A stretch of DNA of 23,508 nt from Candidatus Poseidoniia archaeon (lineage in GTDB: Archaea; Thermoplasmatota; Poseidoniia; MGIII; CG-Epi1), in assembly GCA_022449705.1 (NCBI GenBank), contig JAKURS010000007.1, positions 1 to 23,508 of the forward strand, given 5' to 3'. Made by a program: the position numbers and the translations under genes. Under the pieces are notes generated by a model. It saw only the letters and a list, made by a program, of their open reading frames with translations. It did no database searches and was not told the origin of the DNA. Shown in pieces: positions 13,208 through 20,376 of the stretch. Numbering within the stretch: the first letter of the stretch is position 1; the number at the start of each line of letters is the position of its first letter.

Positions 13208-14752
13208 TTAAAGTGGAATGTTACCGTGCTTGCGCTTCGGCCGCGGCTCGCGCTTGCTGCTAAAGCGCTCGAGCCCGCGTAGCAGTTCAGCGCGTGTATC
13301 GTGCGGGAAAATGACGCGGTCGATGTAGCCCATTTCGGCCGCAATCCAGGGCGACGCGAATTTTTGGCGATACTCCTTGGTCAGCTCGCGCCGCTTTTTC
13401 TCAGGGTCGGAAGCGGCCGCCAGTTCCTTGCGGAAGATGATGTTCACCGCCCCCTCCGAGCCCATGACCGCGATTTCGGCGGTCGGCCACGCCAGGTTCA
13501 GGTCGGCGCGGATGTGTTTGGACGCCATCACGTCATACGCGCCACCGTACGCCTTGCGCGTTATCACCGTCAGCTTCGGGACGGTCGCCTCGGCGAAGGC
13601 GTAGAGTAGTTTGGCGCCATGGCGGATGATGCCGCCATGCTCCTGCTCACGCCCCGGCAGGAAGCCGGGAACGTCCACGAAAGTAACCAGTGGCAGGTTG
13701 AATGCGTCGCAGAAGCGGACGAAGCGCGCCCCTTTGGTCGATGCGTCAATGTCAAGGCAGCCCGCTAGGTGCTGCGGCTGGTTCGCCACCACACCGACGG
13801 GAAAACCGCCCAGCCGCGCGAAGCCGATGACCAGGTTCTGCGCCCAGTCCGGCTGCAGCTCGAGGAAATCTTCCTCGTCCGCCACGGCGGTGATGACGTT
13901 GCGGATGTCGTATGGGGTATTGGGATTGTCGGGCATCAGGCTGTCGAGCTGCGGCAGTTGCTCGTCGCTTGATGGGGGCACGAGTCGCGGCGGCTGCTCC
14001 AAGTTGTTCTGCGGCAGGAACGCGAGCAGCCGTCGCAGCTCCGCGAACGCCGCCTGCTCGTTGGCTGCCGTCAGGTGCGCCACGCCGGAGAGCGAGCTGT
14101 GAGTCTGCGCGCCGCCCAGCTCCTCAAAGCCGATTTCCTCGTGCGTTACCGTTTTGATAACGTCGGGGCCGGTGATGAACATGTACGATGTCCCTTCGGT
14201 CATGATGATGAAGTCGGTCATCGCCGGCGAATAGACGGCGCCGCCGGCGCACGGTCCCAGGATGAGCGAGATCTGCGGGATAACTCCCGACGACTGGACG
14301 TTGCGCCAGAAAATCTCGGCGTAGCCGCCCAGCGAGACGACTCCCTCCTGGATGCGTGCGCCGCCCGAGTCGTTGAGTCCAATGACCGGCGCCCCCATCC
14401 GCGTAGCTAGGTCCATCACCTTGCATATCTTTTCAGCGTGCACCTCGCCCAGCGCGCCGCCGAACACCGTAAAATCCTGCGCGAAGAGATAGACCGGCCG
14501 GCTGTCGATTGTGCCGTGGCCGGTCACTACCCCGTCGCCCGGCGGCCGCCGCTTCTCCATACCGAAGCTGCTTGCACGGTGTTTTGCCAGCGCGTCCAAC
14601 TCGACGAATGAGTCGTCGTCGAGCAGCGCTTCCATCCGCTCGCGCGCGGTCAGTTTGCCGGTCGCGTGCTGCTTCTCGACCCGCGCCGCGTCGGAGCGCT
14701 GTGCCTCGGCCAGTCGCTGTTCCAGCTCCTCGATGCGCTCCCGGGTCGTCAT
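13208..14752 (-). CDS. pccB: Propionyl-CoA carboxylase beta (carboxyltransferase) subunit
   Basis: This subunit moves CO2 from biotin to an acyl-CoA, probably propionyl-CoA, giving methylmalonyl-CoA. The 514-residue protein has the two crotonase-like halves of the family: LNDSGGARIQEGVVSLGG and GPCAGGAVYSPAMTDF in the first, and FVDVPGFLPGREQEHGGII and AYGGAYDVM in the second. Asp407 in GGAYDVM is the residue type linked to propionyl rather than acetyl preference in Streptomyces carboxylases. The C-terminal KRKHGNIPL ending is typical. The biotin carboxylase and biotin carrier subunits are not in the window. mcmA, which acts further along the same pathway, lies about 3 kb away. A TATA-like box is about 25 bases upstream of the ATG. 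Confidence 0.94.
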   Translation of the reverse strand: MTTRERIEELEQRLAEAQRSDAARVEKQHATGKLTARERMEALLDDDSFVELDALAKHRASSFGMEKRRPPGDGVVTGHGTIDSRPVYLFAQDFTVFGGALGEVHAEKICKVMDLATRMGAPVIGLNDSGGARIQEGVVSLGGYAEIFWRNVQSSGVIPQISLILGPCAGGAVYSPAMTDFIIMTEGTSYMFITGPDVIKTVTHEEIGFEELGGAQTHSSLSGVAHLTAANEQAAFAELRRLLAFLPQNNLEQPPRLVPPSSDEQLPQLDSLMPDNPNTPYDIRNVITAVADEEDFLELQPDWAQNLVIGFARLGGFPVGVVANQPQHLAGCLDIDASTKGARFVRFCDAFNLPLVTFVDVPGFLPGREQEHGGIIRHGAKLLYAFAEATVPKLTVITRKAYGGAYDVMASKHIRADLNLAWPTAEIAVMGSEGAVNIIFRKELAAASDPEKKRRELTKEYRQKFASPWIAAEMGYIDRVIFPHDTRAELLRGLERFSSKREPRPKRKHGNIPL

Positions 14753-14771
14753 TGGCGGGGCAGCGGCTGGC

Positions 14772-14782
14772 GGCTATAATGC
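14772..14782. promoter_or_regulatory. Shared TATA-like element between pccB and hisS
   Basis: The minus strand reads GCATTATAGCC, centred 25 bases from the pccB ATG (leaderless spacing). The plus strand reads GGCTATAATGC, about 50 bases from the hisS GTG, which would give hisS a leader of about 25 bases. Confidence 0.45.
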
Positions 14783-14815
14783 TGGCTGCCCCCGCTAACG
14801 CTAAACCCCCGCCCT

Positions 14816-14835
14816 CGCTCACGCTATCGTGAGCG
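14816..14835 (+). promoter_or_regulatory. Perfect hairpin across the hisS start codon
   Basis: CGCTCACG (14816-14823), loop CTAT, CGTGAGCG (14828-14835): eight perfect pairs. The GTG start (14829-14831) lies inside the 3' arm, so the folded RNA would hide it. As DNA, it is also an operator-like palindrome. No ribosome-binding site is visible. Confidence 0.5.
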
Positions 14836-16091
14836 ACCTGCAGGGCGTGCGCGGGACCCGCGACTTCTATCCCGACGAGATGCGGCTGCGCAACTGGCTC
14901 TTCTCGCACTTCTGCGCCGCCGCGCAGCTGCATGGCTTCGAGGAGTATGACGCACCGGTGCTCGAGTACGAGGCGCTCTATACCCGCAAGGCGGGCGAGG
15001 AAATTGTCGAGCAGCTCTACGGCTTCGAGGACAAGGGCGGCCGCCGCATCGCGCTACGCCCCGAGATGACGCCGTCGCTGGCACGCATGGTGCTGGCGCG
15101 CGCCGGGGCGCTGCCACTGCCCATCAAGTGGTTCTCGATTCCGCAGTGCTGGCGTTACGAGCGAATGCAGCGCGGGCGCGGCCGCGAGCACTACCAGTGG
15201 AACGTCGATGTCTGGGGCTGTGAAGGTGTCGAGGCCGACGTCGAGCTGCTGGCGGTGCTCTGCACATTCTTTGGTCGTGTGGGTCTCACGCCCGGCGAAG
15301 TGGGCATCCGCGTCAGCAGCCGCAAGGTGCTGCAGGAAGTGCTTGACTCGGTCGGCGTCGCCGGAGAGCAGTTCGCCGCGGTCTGCATCGTTATCGACAA
15401 GCTCGGTAAACTGCCACCCGAAGAGGCAACAGCACAGCTCGCCGCGCACGGACTGGACGAGGCGGCGGTTGCCACCATCCAGCGTGTGCTCGGCCTGCAC
15501 GACCTGGACGCGCTCGCGGATGCCCTGAGTGACGGCAGCGTCGCCGTCGCGGAGCTGCGTGCGCTCTGGGCGCTGGCCGGGGGATACGGCATTGCCGACT
15601 GGCTGGAGTTCGATGCATCCATCGTGCGTGGGCTTGCCTACTACACCGGCCCGGTCTTCGAAGCGCATGACCGTTCCGGCACGTTGCGAGCCATCTGCGG
15701 CGGCGGCCGCTACGACCGGCTGCTCTCCTCCTTCGGCGGGAAGGACCTGCCGGCAACTGGTTTCGGTTTCGGCGACATGGTTATCCTGGAGCTGCTCAAG
15801 GATCGTGACCTGCTCCCAGTGCTGGCCGGCAGCGTGCAGGACGTGGTCTTCGCGCTGAAGCTGGAGCTACGGCCGGCGGCGATGGAGGTCGCCAGCCGCC
15901 TGCGCGCACAGGGGCGCAGCGTCGATCTGGTGCTCGAGGAGAGACGGCTCAAGTGGGTGCTGAAGCACGCCGACCGCGCTGGTGCGGAACGGCTGCTGCT
16001 GCTCGCGCCCGAGGAGTGGAAGCGGGGGTTCGTGAAGGTGCGTGACCTAGCGACCGGTGCGGAGAGCGAAGTCGCGCCGGACGCGCTCTGA
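14829..16091 (+). CDS. hisS: Histidyl-tRNA synthetase
   Basis: The enzyme charges tRNA-His with histidine. The 420-residue class II synthetase begins with the typical GVRGTRDFYPDEM. It carries ALRPEMTPSLAR (about 75-86), a motif 2 of the form CWRYERMQRGRGREHYQWN (107-125), and the histidine-specific loop RGLAYYTGPVFEAH (267-280). Motif 3 reads GFGFGDMVILEL (311-322), where most class II enzymes have an arginine (G-x-E-R). This GD form is, as I recall, found in a subset of HisRS. The C-terminal domain (about 330-420) is the anticodon-binding fold. The start is GTG within a hairpin. The cognate tRNA-His gene lies 1.8 kb downstream on the other strand. Confidence 0.94.
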   Translation: MSDLQGVRGTRDFYPDEMRLRNWLFSHFCAAAQLHGFEEYDAPVLEYEALYTRKAGEEIVEQLYGFEDKGGRRIALRPEMTPSLARMVLARAGALPLPIKWFSIPQCWRYERMQRGRGREHYQWNVDVWGCEGVEADVELLAVLCTFFGRVGLTPGEVGIRVSSRKVLQEVLDSVGVAGEQFAAVCIVIDKLGKLPPEEATAQLAAHGLDEAAVATIQRVLGLHDLDALADALSDGSVAVAELRALWALAGGYGIADWLEFDASIVRGLAYYTGPVFEAHDRSGTLRAICGGGRYDRLLSSFGGKDLPATGFGFGDMVILELLKDRDLLPVLAGSVQDVVFALKLELRPAAMEVASRLRAQGRSVDLVLEERRLKWVLKHADRAGAERLLLLAPEEWKRGFVKVRDLATGAESEVAPDAL

Positions 16092-16114
16092 AATCCCGAC
16101 TTGTCTCCCGGCAG

Positions 16115-16174
16115 GCCAGATGTAGCAAGACAACTTCTATTGACGATTATTATTTAAGTAAACTCCCATCTGGC
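16115..16174. repeat. Inverted repeat flanking an AT-rich segment, hisS-lig interval
   Basis: GCCAGATG (16115-16122) and CATCTGGC (16167-16174) are perfect 8-base arms around a 44-base AT-rich spacer containing TATTTAAG. The 121-base interval between hisS and lig holds no gene that I can see. Confidence 0.4.
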
Positions 16175-16185
16175 AGCAGCATATT

Positions 16186-16193
16186 CTTAATAC
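16186..16193 (+). promoter_or_regulatory. TATA-like box for lig
   Basis: CTTAATAC lies 20-27 bases before the GTG start at 16213, which suits a leaderless transcript. TATTTAAG at 16151-16158 is an alternative with a longer leader. Confidence 0.35.
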
Positions 16194-16212
16194 CCTCGGG
16201 CGCTCCCCCGGC

Positions 16213-17907
16213 GTGGACTACGGACGGCTGACCGAAGCATACGCTGCGATGGAGCAGACGCGCAGCCGGCTCGAGATTGCGACATTACTGGCGGAGCTAT
16301 TCCGTGCCACCCCACCGGAAGAGCTGGCAGCAGTAGCGCACCTCTGTTTGGGCAAACTCGGCCCTGCCTACGACTCGCGCGAGGTCGGCCTCTCCGATAA
16401 GAGTTTGCTGCGCACGCTGGCGCTTGCCAGTGGCGCTCCGCTCGAAGAGTTGCAGGCAGCCTACGCTGGGGCGGGTGATATCGGCCTGGTGGCGGAGCAG
16501 GCGCTGGCGGTCAAGGCGCAGCAGCCGCTCTTTGGCGCGCCGCTGACCGTGGGTCGCGTGTGGGAACGGCTACACGCCCTCTCCCTCGAAACCGGCACTG
16601 GCTCGCAGGAGCGCAAATTCCGCGCGCTGGCGGAGCTGCTGCACGACGGCACCCCGCAGGACGCGCGCTACATTTGCCGCACCGCGGTCGGCAAGCTGCG
16701 GCTAGGTTTCAGCCAGATGCTGCTGGTCGACGGGCTCGCAGAGGCGTTCGGCAGCCGCGAGGAGCGGGGGATGGTCGAGGCGGCCTACAACCGCCACCCT
16801 GACATCGGCTGGTTGGCGCAGCGTACCGCCACCGATTTCAGCTCGCTGGCTGACGTGCGGGCCACGCCGGGAATCCCGCTACGGCCGATGCTGGGCGAGC
16901 GGCTCTCGTCGGCCGAGGCCGTTCTAGAAAAGCACGAGGGCGAGTCCTGTTTCGAGTGGAAATACGACGGCCTGCGCGTGCAGGCGCACTTGCTCCCCGG
17001 CGGCACGCGGCTTTTCTCGCGCAGCTTGGAAGATTTGACGCCGCAATTCCCCGATGTGGTGGAGGCGCTGGAACAAGTGCTGCCGTCCGGCGTGATTGTC
17101 GAGGGCGAGGCACTTGCGATTGACAAAGCAGGCAATTTGCTGCCGTTTCAGGTAATTGCAAAACGACGCGGGCGCAAGCATGGCCTGGCGGAGAAACTGG
17201 AGGAAATCCCGGTCGGAGTGCGGTTGTTTGACCTGCTTTACGCCGACAAACAGGAAACACTCGACATCCCTTTTGCCGAGCGGCGTGAGCGGCTCGAAGT
17301 GCTGTTCACGCCGTCCGACCGCGTCGCCTGTACAACATTGCTGCGCACCGCCAATGCAGTGGAGGCGGAGCAGTTCCTGCTGGATGCACTGGAAGGTGGC
17401 TGTGAGGGGCTGATGTCCAAGGCACTCGACGGCGGCTACCGCGCCGGTGCGCGCGGCTGGCAGTGGATAAAGTACAAGCCGGATTACCGCAGCGACCTGG
17501 TCGACACGATCGATGCGGTTGTTGTTGGTGGATTCCACGGTCGCGGCCGGCGCGGTGGCTTTTGGGGTGCGCTGCTGATGGCGACACGCACGCCTACTGG
17601 CTTCGAAACCGTCTGCAAGCTCGGATCTGGGTTCAGCGACGAGGACCTGGCTGCGCTGAAGCAGCGTCTGGACACCATACAGTGCACTGAGCCGCCTGCC
17701 GGGCTGGAGTGGAAGCTCGAGCCTGACGCATGGTTCGAGCCTGAACTGGTTCTCGAACTGCTCGGCGCCGAGATTTCACAGTCACCCATCCATACCTGTG
17801 GTGGCGGATACGCCGTGCGCTTCCCCCGCTACAAGCGCCAGCGCGACGACAAGACACCAGAAACCGCGACCAGCAGCGATGAGGTCGTCGAGATGTTCAA
17901 GCAGTAA
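16213..17907 (+). CDS. lig: ATP-dependent DNA ligase, archaeal type
   Basis: The enzyme seals nicks in replication and repair. At 564 residues it has the length and three-domain plan of archaeal replicative ligases. The N-terminal DNA-binding domain spans about 1-215. The nucleotidyltransferase domain has motif I, EWKYDGLR, with the adenylated Lys250. Motif III-like VRLFDLLYAD, motif IV CEGLMSKAL and motif V WQWIKYKPDY follow. The OB-fold domain spans the last 130 residues or so. The start is GTG with no ribosome-binding site. The stop codon abuts the CCA end of the opposite-strand tRNA-His, so the two transcripts converge. Confidence 0.96.
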   Translation: MDYGRLTEAYAAMEQTRSRLEIATLLAELFRATPPEELAAVAHLCLGKLGPAYDSREVGLSDKSLLRTLALASGAPLEELQAAYAGAGDIGLVAEQALAVKAQQPLFGAPLTVGRVWERLHALSLETGTGSQERKFRALAELLHDGTPQDARYICRTAVGKLRLGFSQMLLVDGLAEAFGSREERGMVEAAYNRHPDIGWLAQRTATDFSSLADVRATPGIPLRPMLGERLSSAEAVLEKHEGESCFEWKYDGLRVQAHLLPGGTRLFSRSLEDLTPQFPDVVEALEQVLPSGVIVEGEALAIDKAGNLLPFQVIAKRRGRKHGLAEKLEEIPVGVRLFDLLYADKQETLDIPFAERRERLEVLFTPSDRVACTTLLRTANAVEAEQFLLDALEGGCEGLMSKALDGGYRAGARGWQWIKYKPDYRSDLVDTIDAVVVGGFHGRGRRGGFWGALLMATRTPTGFETVCKLGSGFSDEDLAALKQRLDTIQCTEPPAGLEWKLEPDAWFEPELVLELLGAEISQSPIHTCGGGYAVRFPRYKRQRDDKTPETATSSDEVVEMFKQ

Positions 17908-17986
17908 TGGGGCGGGGCCCGGGAGTTGAACCCGGGACGAGGGATCCACAGTCCCCCAGTTTTACCACAACTAGCCTAACCCCGCC
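17908..17986 (-). tRNA. tRNA-His (anticodon GTG)
   Basis: The minus strand folds as a cloverleaf: acceptor GCGGGGT/GCCCCGC, anticodon stem GGGGA/TCCCT around CTGTGGA (anticodon GTG), and T arm CCGGG-TTCAACT-CCCGG. The histidine identity element G-1 is encoded (17986) opposite discriminator C73, and CCA is also encoded (17908-17910). The D stem GGCT/AACT has a C-A mismatch at 12-23. The 3' end abuts the stop codon of lig on the other strand. Confidence 0.96.
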
Positions 17987-18012
17987 ACGCTCGCGGCGGA
18001 CGGCAGGGGGCA

Positions 18013-18019
18013 GATAAAG
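18013..18019 (-). promoter_or_regulatory. TATA-like box for tRNA-His
   Basis: The minus strand reads CTTTATC, 27-33 bases upstream of the tRNA-His 5' end and just past the mcmA stop. The tRNA may therefore have its own promoter rather than depend on mcmA readthrough. Confidence 0.5.
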
Positions 18020-18026
18020 CTGGCGA

Positions 18027-19640
18027 CTACGTTGTAGGCCGGTACTCGCCCCACGCAGCGCGGAGCCTGTCGCAAATCTCTCCCAGAGTAGCCTCCGCCT
18101 CGACGCATGCCAGGATGTGGGGCAGCAAGTTATCGTCGCCATCAGCTGCCGTGCCGAGTGCCTCGAGCGGGGCGGTGACGTCGCCGCGGCTGGCGTGCAG
18201 CCGCTCTAGGGCTTGCACCTGGACTTCGGCGACCGACGCGTCGATGGCGAGCGGCTCCGCCTCGGGGGCGTCGCCTTCCGTGTGGGCGTTGACACCTACG
18301 ATGGTGCGCTCGCCGCTCTCGACCTGCTGCTGGTAGGCAAACGCAGCCTCGGCAATCTGTGCCTGCACCCATCCCTGCTCGATGGCGGGCAGCATCCCGC
18401 CCATGTCGTCGATGCGTGCGATGAGCGCCTCCGCTTCAGCCGCGAGTTCGTCGGTGCGCGCCTCGATGGTCCACGAGCCGGCGAGCGGGTCGACTAGGTT
18501 GGCGACGCCGGTCTCGTGCGCGATAATTTGCTGTGTGCGCAGCGCCAGCTGCGCCGCCTTCTCCGACGGCAAGCCGAGCGCCTCGTCCAGTGCGTTGGTG
18601 TGCAGTGACTGCGTTCCCCCGAGAATAGCGGCGAGCGCCTGAATGGCAGTGCGCGTGACGTTGTTCCATGGCTGCTGCGCGCTCAGGCTTGAGCCAGCTG
18701 TCTGCGTGTGGAACCGCAGCCGCAGGCTACGCTCATCCCGGGCACCGAAGCGCTCACGCATGATGCGCGCCCACAACCGTCGCGCAGCGCGGAACTTGGC
18801 GACCTCGGTGAGTAGGTCGTTGTGGCAGTTGAAGAAGAACGCCAGCCGCGGCGCGAAGTCGTCCACCTCCATCCCGCGCGCCAGCGCCGCCTCGACGTAG
18901 GCGATGCCGTCGGCGAGCGTGAACGCCAGCTCCTGCACCGCAGTGCTCCCGGCTTCGCGGATGTGGTAGCCGGAGATGGAAATCGTGTTCCACTGCGGCA
19001 CTTCGCTGGCGCACCACGCCATCAGGTCGGTCGTCAGCCGCAGCGACTCGCGCGGTGGCCAAATGTAGGTGCCGCGCGCGATGTATTCCTTCAGGATGTC
19101 GTTCTGCACCGTCCCCCGCAGCTTCGCCAGCGCGACCCCCTGCTTCCGGGCAACTGCGACGTAGAGCGCCAGCAGCACCGCTGCTGGCGCGTTGATGGTC
19201 ATGCTGGTGCTGACGCGGTCGAGCGGTACGCCGTCGAACAGCGCCGTCATATCGCGCAGCGAGTCGATGGCGACGCCCACCTTGCCCACCTCGCCCTGCG
19301 CCATGGGGTGGTCGCTGTCGTAGCCAATCTGCGTCGGCAGGTCGAATGCGATCGAGAGCCCGCTGGTGCCCTGCTCAAGCAGGTAGCGGTAGCGCGCGTT
19401 ACTCTCGGTAGCGGTGCCGAAGCCGGCATACTGCCGCATGGTCCAGAGTCGCCCGCGGTATCCGGTTGGGTGTATTCCGCGTGTGTAGGGGAATTCGCCC
19501 GGCCACTCCGCTTCGCGTTGTGGCGCGTCCTCCGGCGTCTGCAGTCGCTTGGCATCGTCCAGCCCCACCCCGGTGCGCTCGCCGCCCTTGTCGAGTGCCG
19601 GTCGCAGTGTCTCCTCCTCCCAGCGCGCCTTGCGGCTCAC
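18027..19640 (-). CDS. mcmA: Methylmalonyl-CoA mutase, large-subunit catalytic domain
   Basis: The enzyme rearranges methylmalonyl-CoA to succinyl-CoA with adenosylcobalamin. The 537-residue product is only the TIM-barrel catalytic part. The B12-binding domain (DxHxxG) is absent and must be a separate small subunit, as is usual in archaea. Visible features are FPYTRGIHPTGYRGR, Tyr71 in RQYAGFGTA, LSIAFDLPTQIGYDSD, Arg201 in PPRESLRLTTD, and the SGYHIREAG motif with Tyr225 and His226. Tyr71 and Arg201 correspond to the residues that separate methylmalonyl-CoA from isobutyryl-CoA mutases, by my own alignment. The GTG start overlaps the stop of the upstream acyltransferase (GTGA). Together with pccB it indicates propionyl-CoA use. 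Confidence 0.94.
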   Translation of the reverse strand: MSRKARWEEETLRPALDKGGERTGVGLDDAKRLQTPEDAPQREAEWPGEFPYTRGIHPTGYRGRLWTMRQYAGFGTATESNARYRYLLEQGTSGLSIAFDLPTQIGYDSDHPMAQGEVGKVGVAIDSLRDMTALFDGVPLDRVSTSMTINAPAAVLLALYVAVARKQGVALAKLRGTVQNDILKEYIARGTYIWPPRESLRLTTDLMAWCASEVPQWNTISISGYHIREAGSTAVQELAFTLADGIAYVEAALARGMEVDDFAPRLAFFFNCHNDLLTEVAKFRAARRLWARIMRERFGARDERSLRLRFHTQTAGSSLSAQQPWNNVTRTAIQALAAILGGTQSLHTNALDEALGLPSEKAAQLALRTQQIIAHETGVANLVDPLAGSWTIEARTDELAAEAEALIARIDDMGGMLPAIEQGWVQAQIAEAAFAYQQQVESGERTIVGVNAHTEGDAPEAEPLAIDASVAEVQVQALERLHASRGDVTAPLEALGTAADGDDNLLPHILACVEAEATLGEICDRLRAAWGEYRPTT

Positions 19641-20347
19641 AGCCCCTCCCGCTCGAAGCGCTCGATGTAGGCACGCATGGTGCGGTTCAGTTTCTCCGCC
19701 GCTACATATGCTTCTCCTGGTGCGACGTGGAACGGCTCCAGCCAGAAACAGCGTACGGAGGTCCTCACCTTCTCAGAGAAAAAATGAATGATGCTGATAA
19801 ATATTTTCTTGTTGTCCCTTCCCCAGTCAATCATTGGATTGTTGTAGCAGATAACCACAGGCTGAATCGGGTGTCCCGAATGCTCTGCTGCCTTGAAGAC
19901 CCCCATCTTGAACTCGCCTATTTTGCCGAAGGAGGTAGTGGATCCCTCAGGAAAAATCCATATGGGGTCCCTGACAGGATTCCAGGCGTTCAGCTTCTCC
20001 ATAGCCTCGACCCTCGAGTCCCTGTCATCTCTCCTGACCCAGAGCGTGCCCACCTTCTCTGCAATTGCCCCTATCAGAAAGTAGTTTTTCACCCCCATTT
20101 TAGACACTGCCCCTGCCCCTTTCAGGGCCTCGATAACAACGGCGTCCGCGTAGCTCGTGTGATTGGCAGCTAGGAATCCGGGCCGGGGTTCTCCGTGCAC
20201 GTAAATTTCCAGCTTGTATCGTCTGGCCAGCCCAACCGCTTCGTTCTGGACTGCTCTGCGGAAATTCTCTTGTGAGAGCCACAGGGCCCTGAAACGTAGC
20301 CTGACAAGAACAATCAGGAAATGCAGTGCGTCTAGCTGCCACGGCAC
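19637..20347 (-). CDS. 1-acyl-sn-glycerol-3-phosphate acyltransferase-like protein (PlsC family)
   Basis: The family transfers fatty acyl chains to (lyso)phosphatidic acid or related acceptors at the membrane. The 236-residue product has the HX4D motif in AANHTSYADA and the FPEG motif in IWIFPEGSTTSFGKIG, plus the downstream IQPVVICYN block. A hydrophobic N-terminal segment (LHFLIVLVRLRF) could dock on the membrane. The start is GTG, 20-29 bases from a strong TATA box; an internal start cannot be ruled out. Base composition differs from its neighbours: three 60-base stretches counted by hand were 40%, 50% and 58% GC, against 63-72% in mcmA. This suggests more recent acquisition. A true ester-lipid role in an archaeon is unproven. 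Confidence 0.85.
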   Translation of the reverse strand: MPWQLDALHFLIVLVRLRFRALWLSQENFRRAVQNEAVGLARRYKLEIYVHGEPRPGFLAANHTSYADAVVIEALKGAGAVSKMGVKNYFLIGAIAEKVGTLWVRRDDRDSRVEAMEKLNAWNPVRDPIWIFPEGSTTSFGKIGEFKMGVFKAAEHSGHPIQPVVICYNNPMIDWGRDNKKIFISIIHFFSEKVRTSVRCFWLEPFHVAPGEAYVAAEKLNRTMRAYIERFEREGL

Positions 20348-20366
20348 GGCGGCGCAATCCTGCCCG

Positions 20367-20376
20367 CTATAAAATC
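20367..20376 (-). promoter_or_regulatory. TATA box for the acyltransferase-mcmA transcript
   Basis: The minus strand reads GATTTTATAG, a near-consensus archaeal TATA box, overlapping the stop codon of the ABC permease. It is 20-29 bases before the GTG at 20347, so the mRNA would be leaderless. Confidence 0.55.

Noticed and set aside
18822..19670. A 282-codon plus-strand frame over mcmA
   Set aside because: Arg/His-rich shadow with no motif, while the minus-strand gene is unmistakable.
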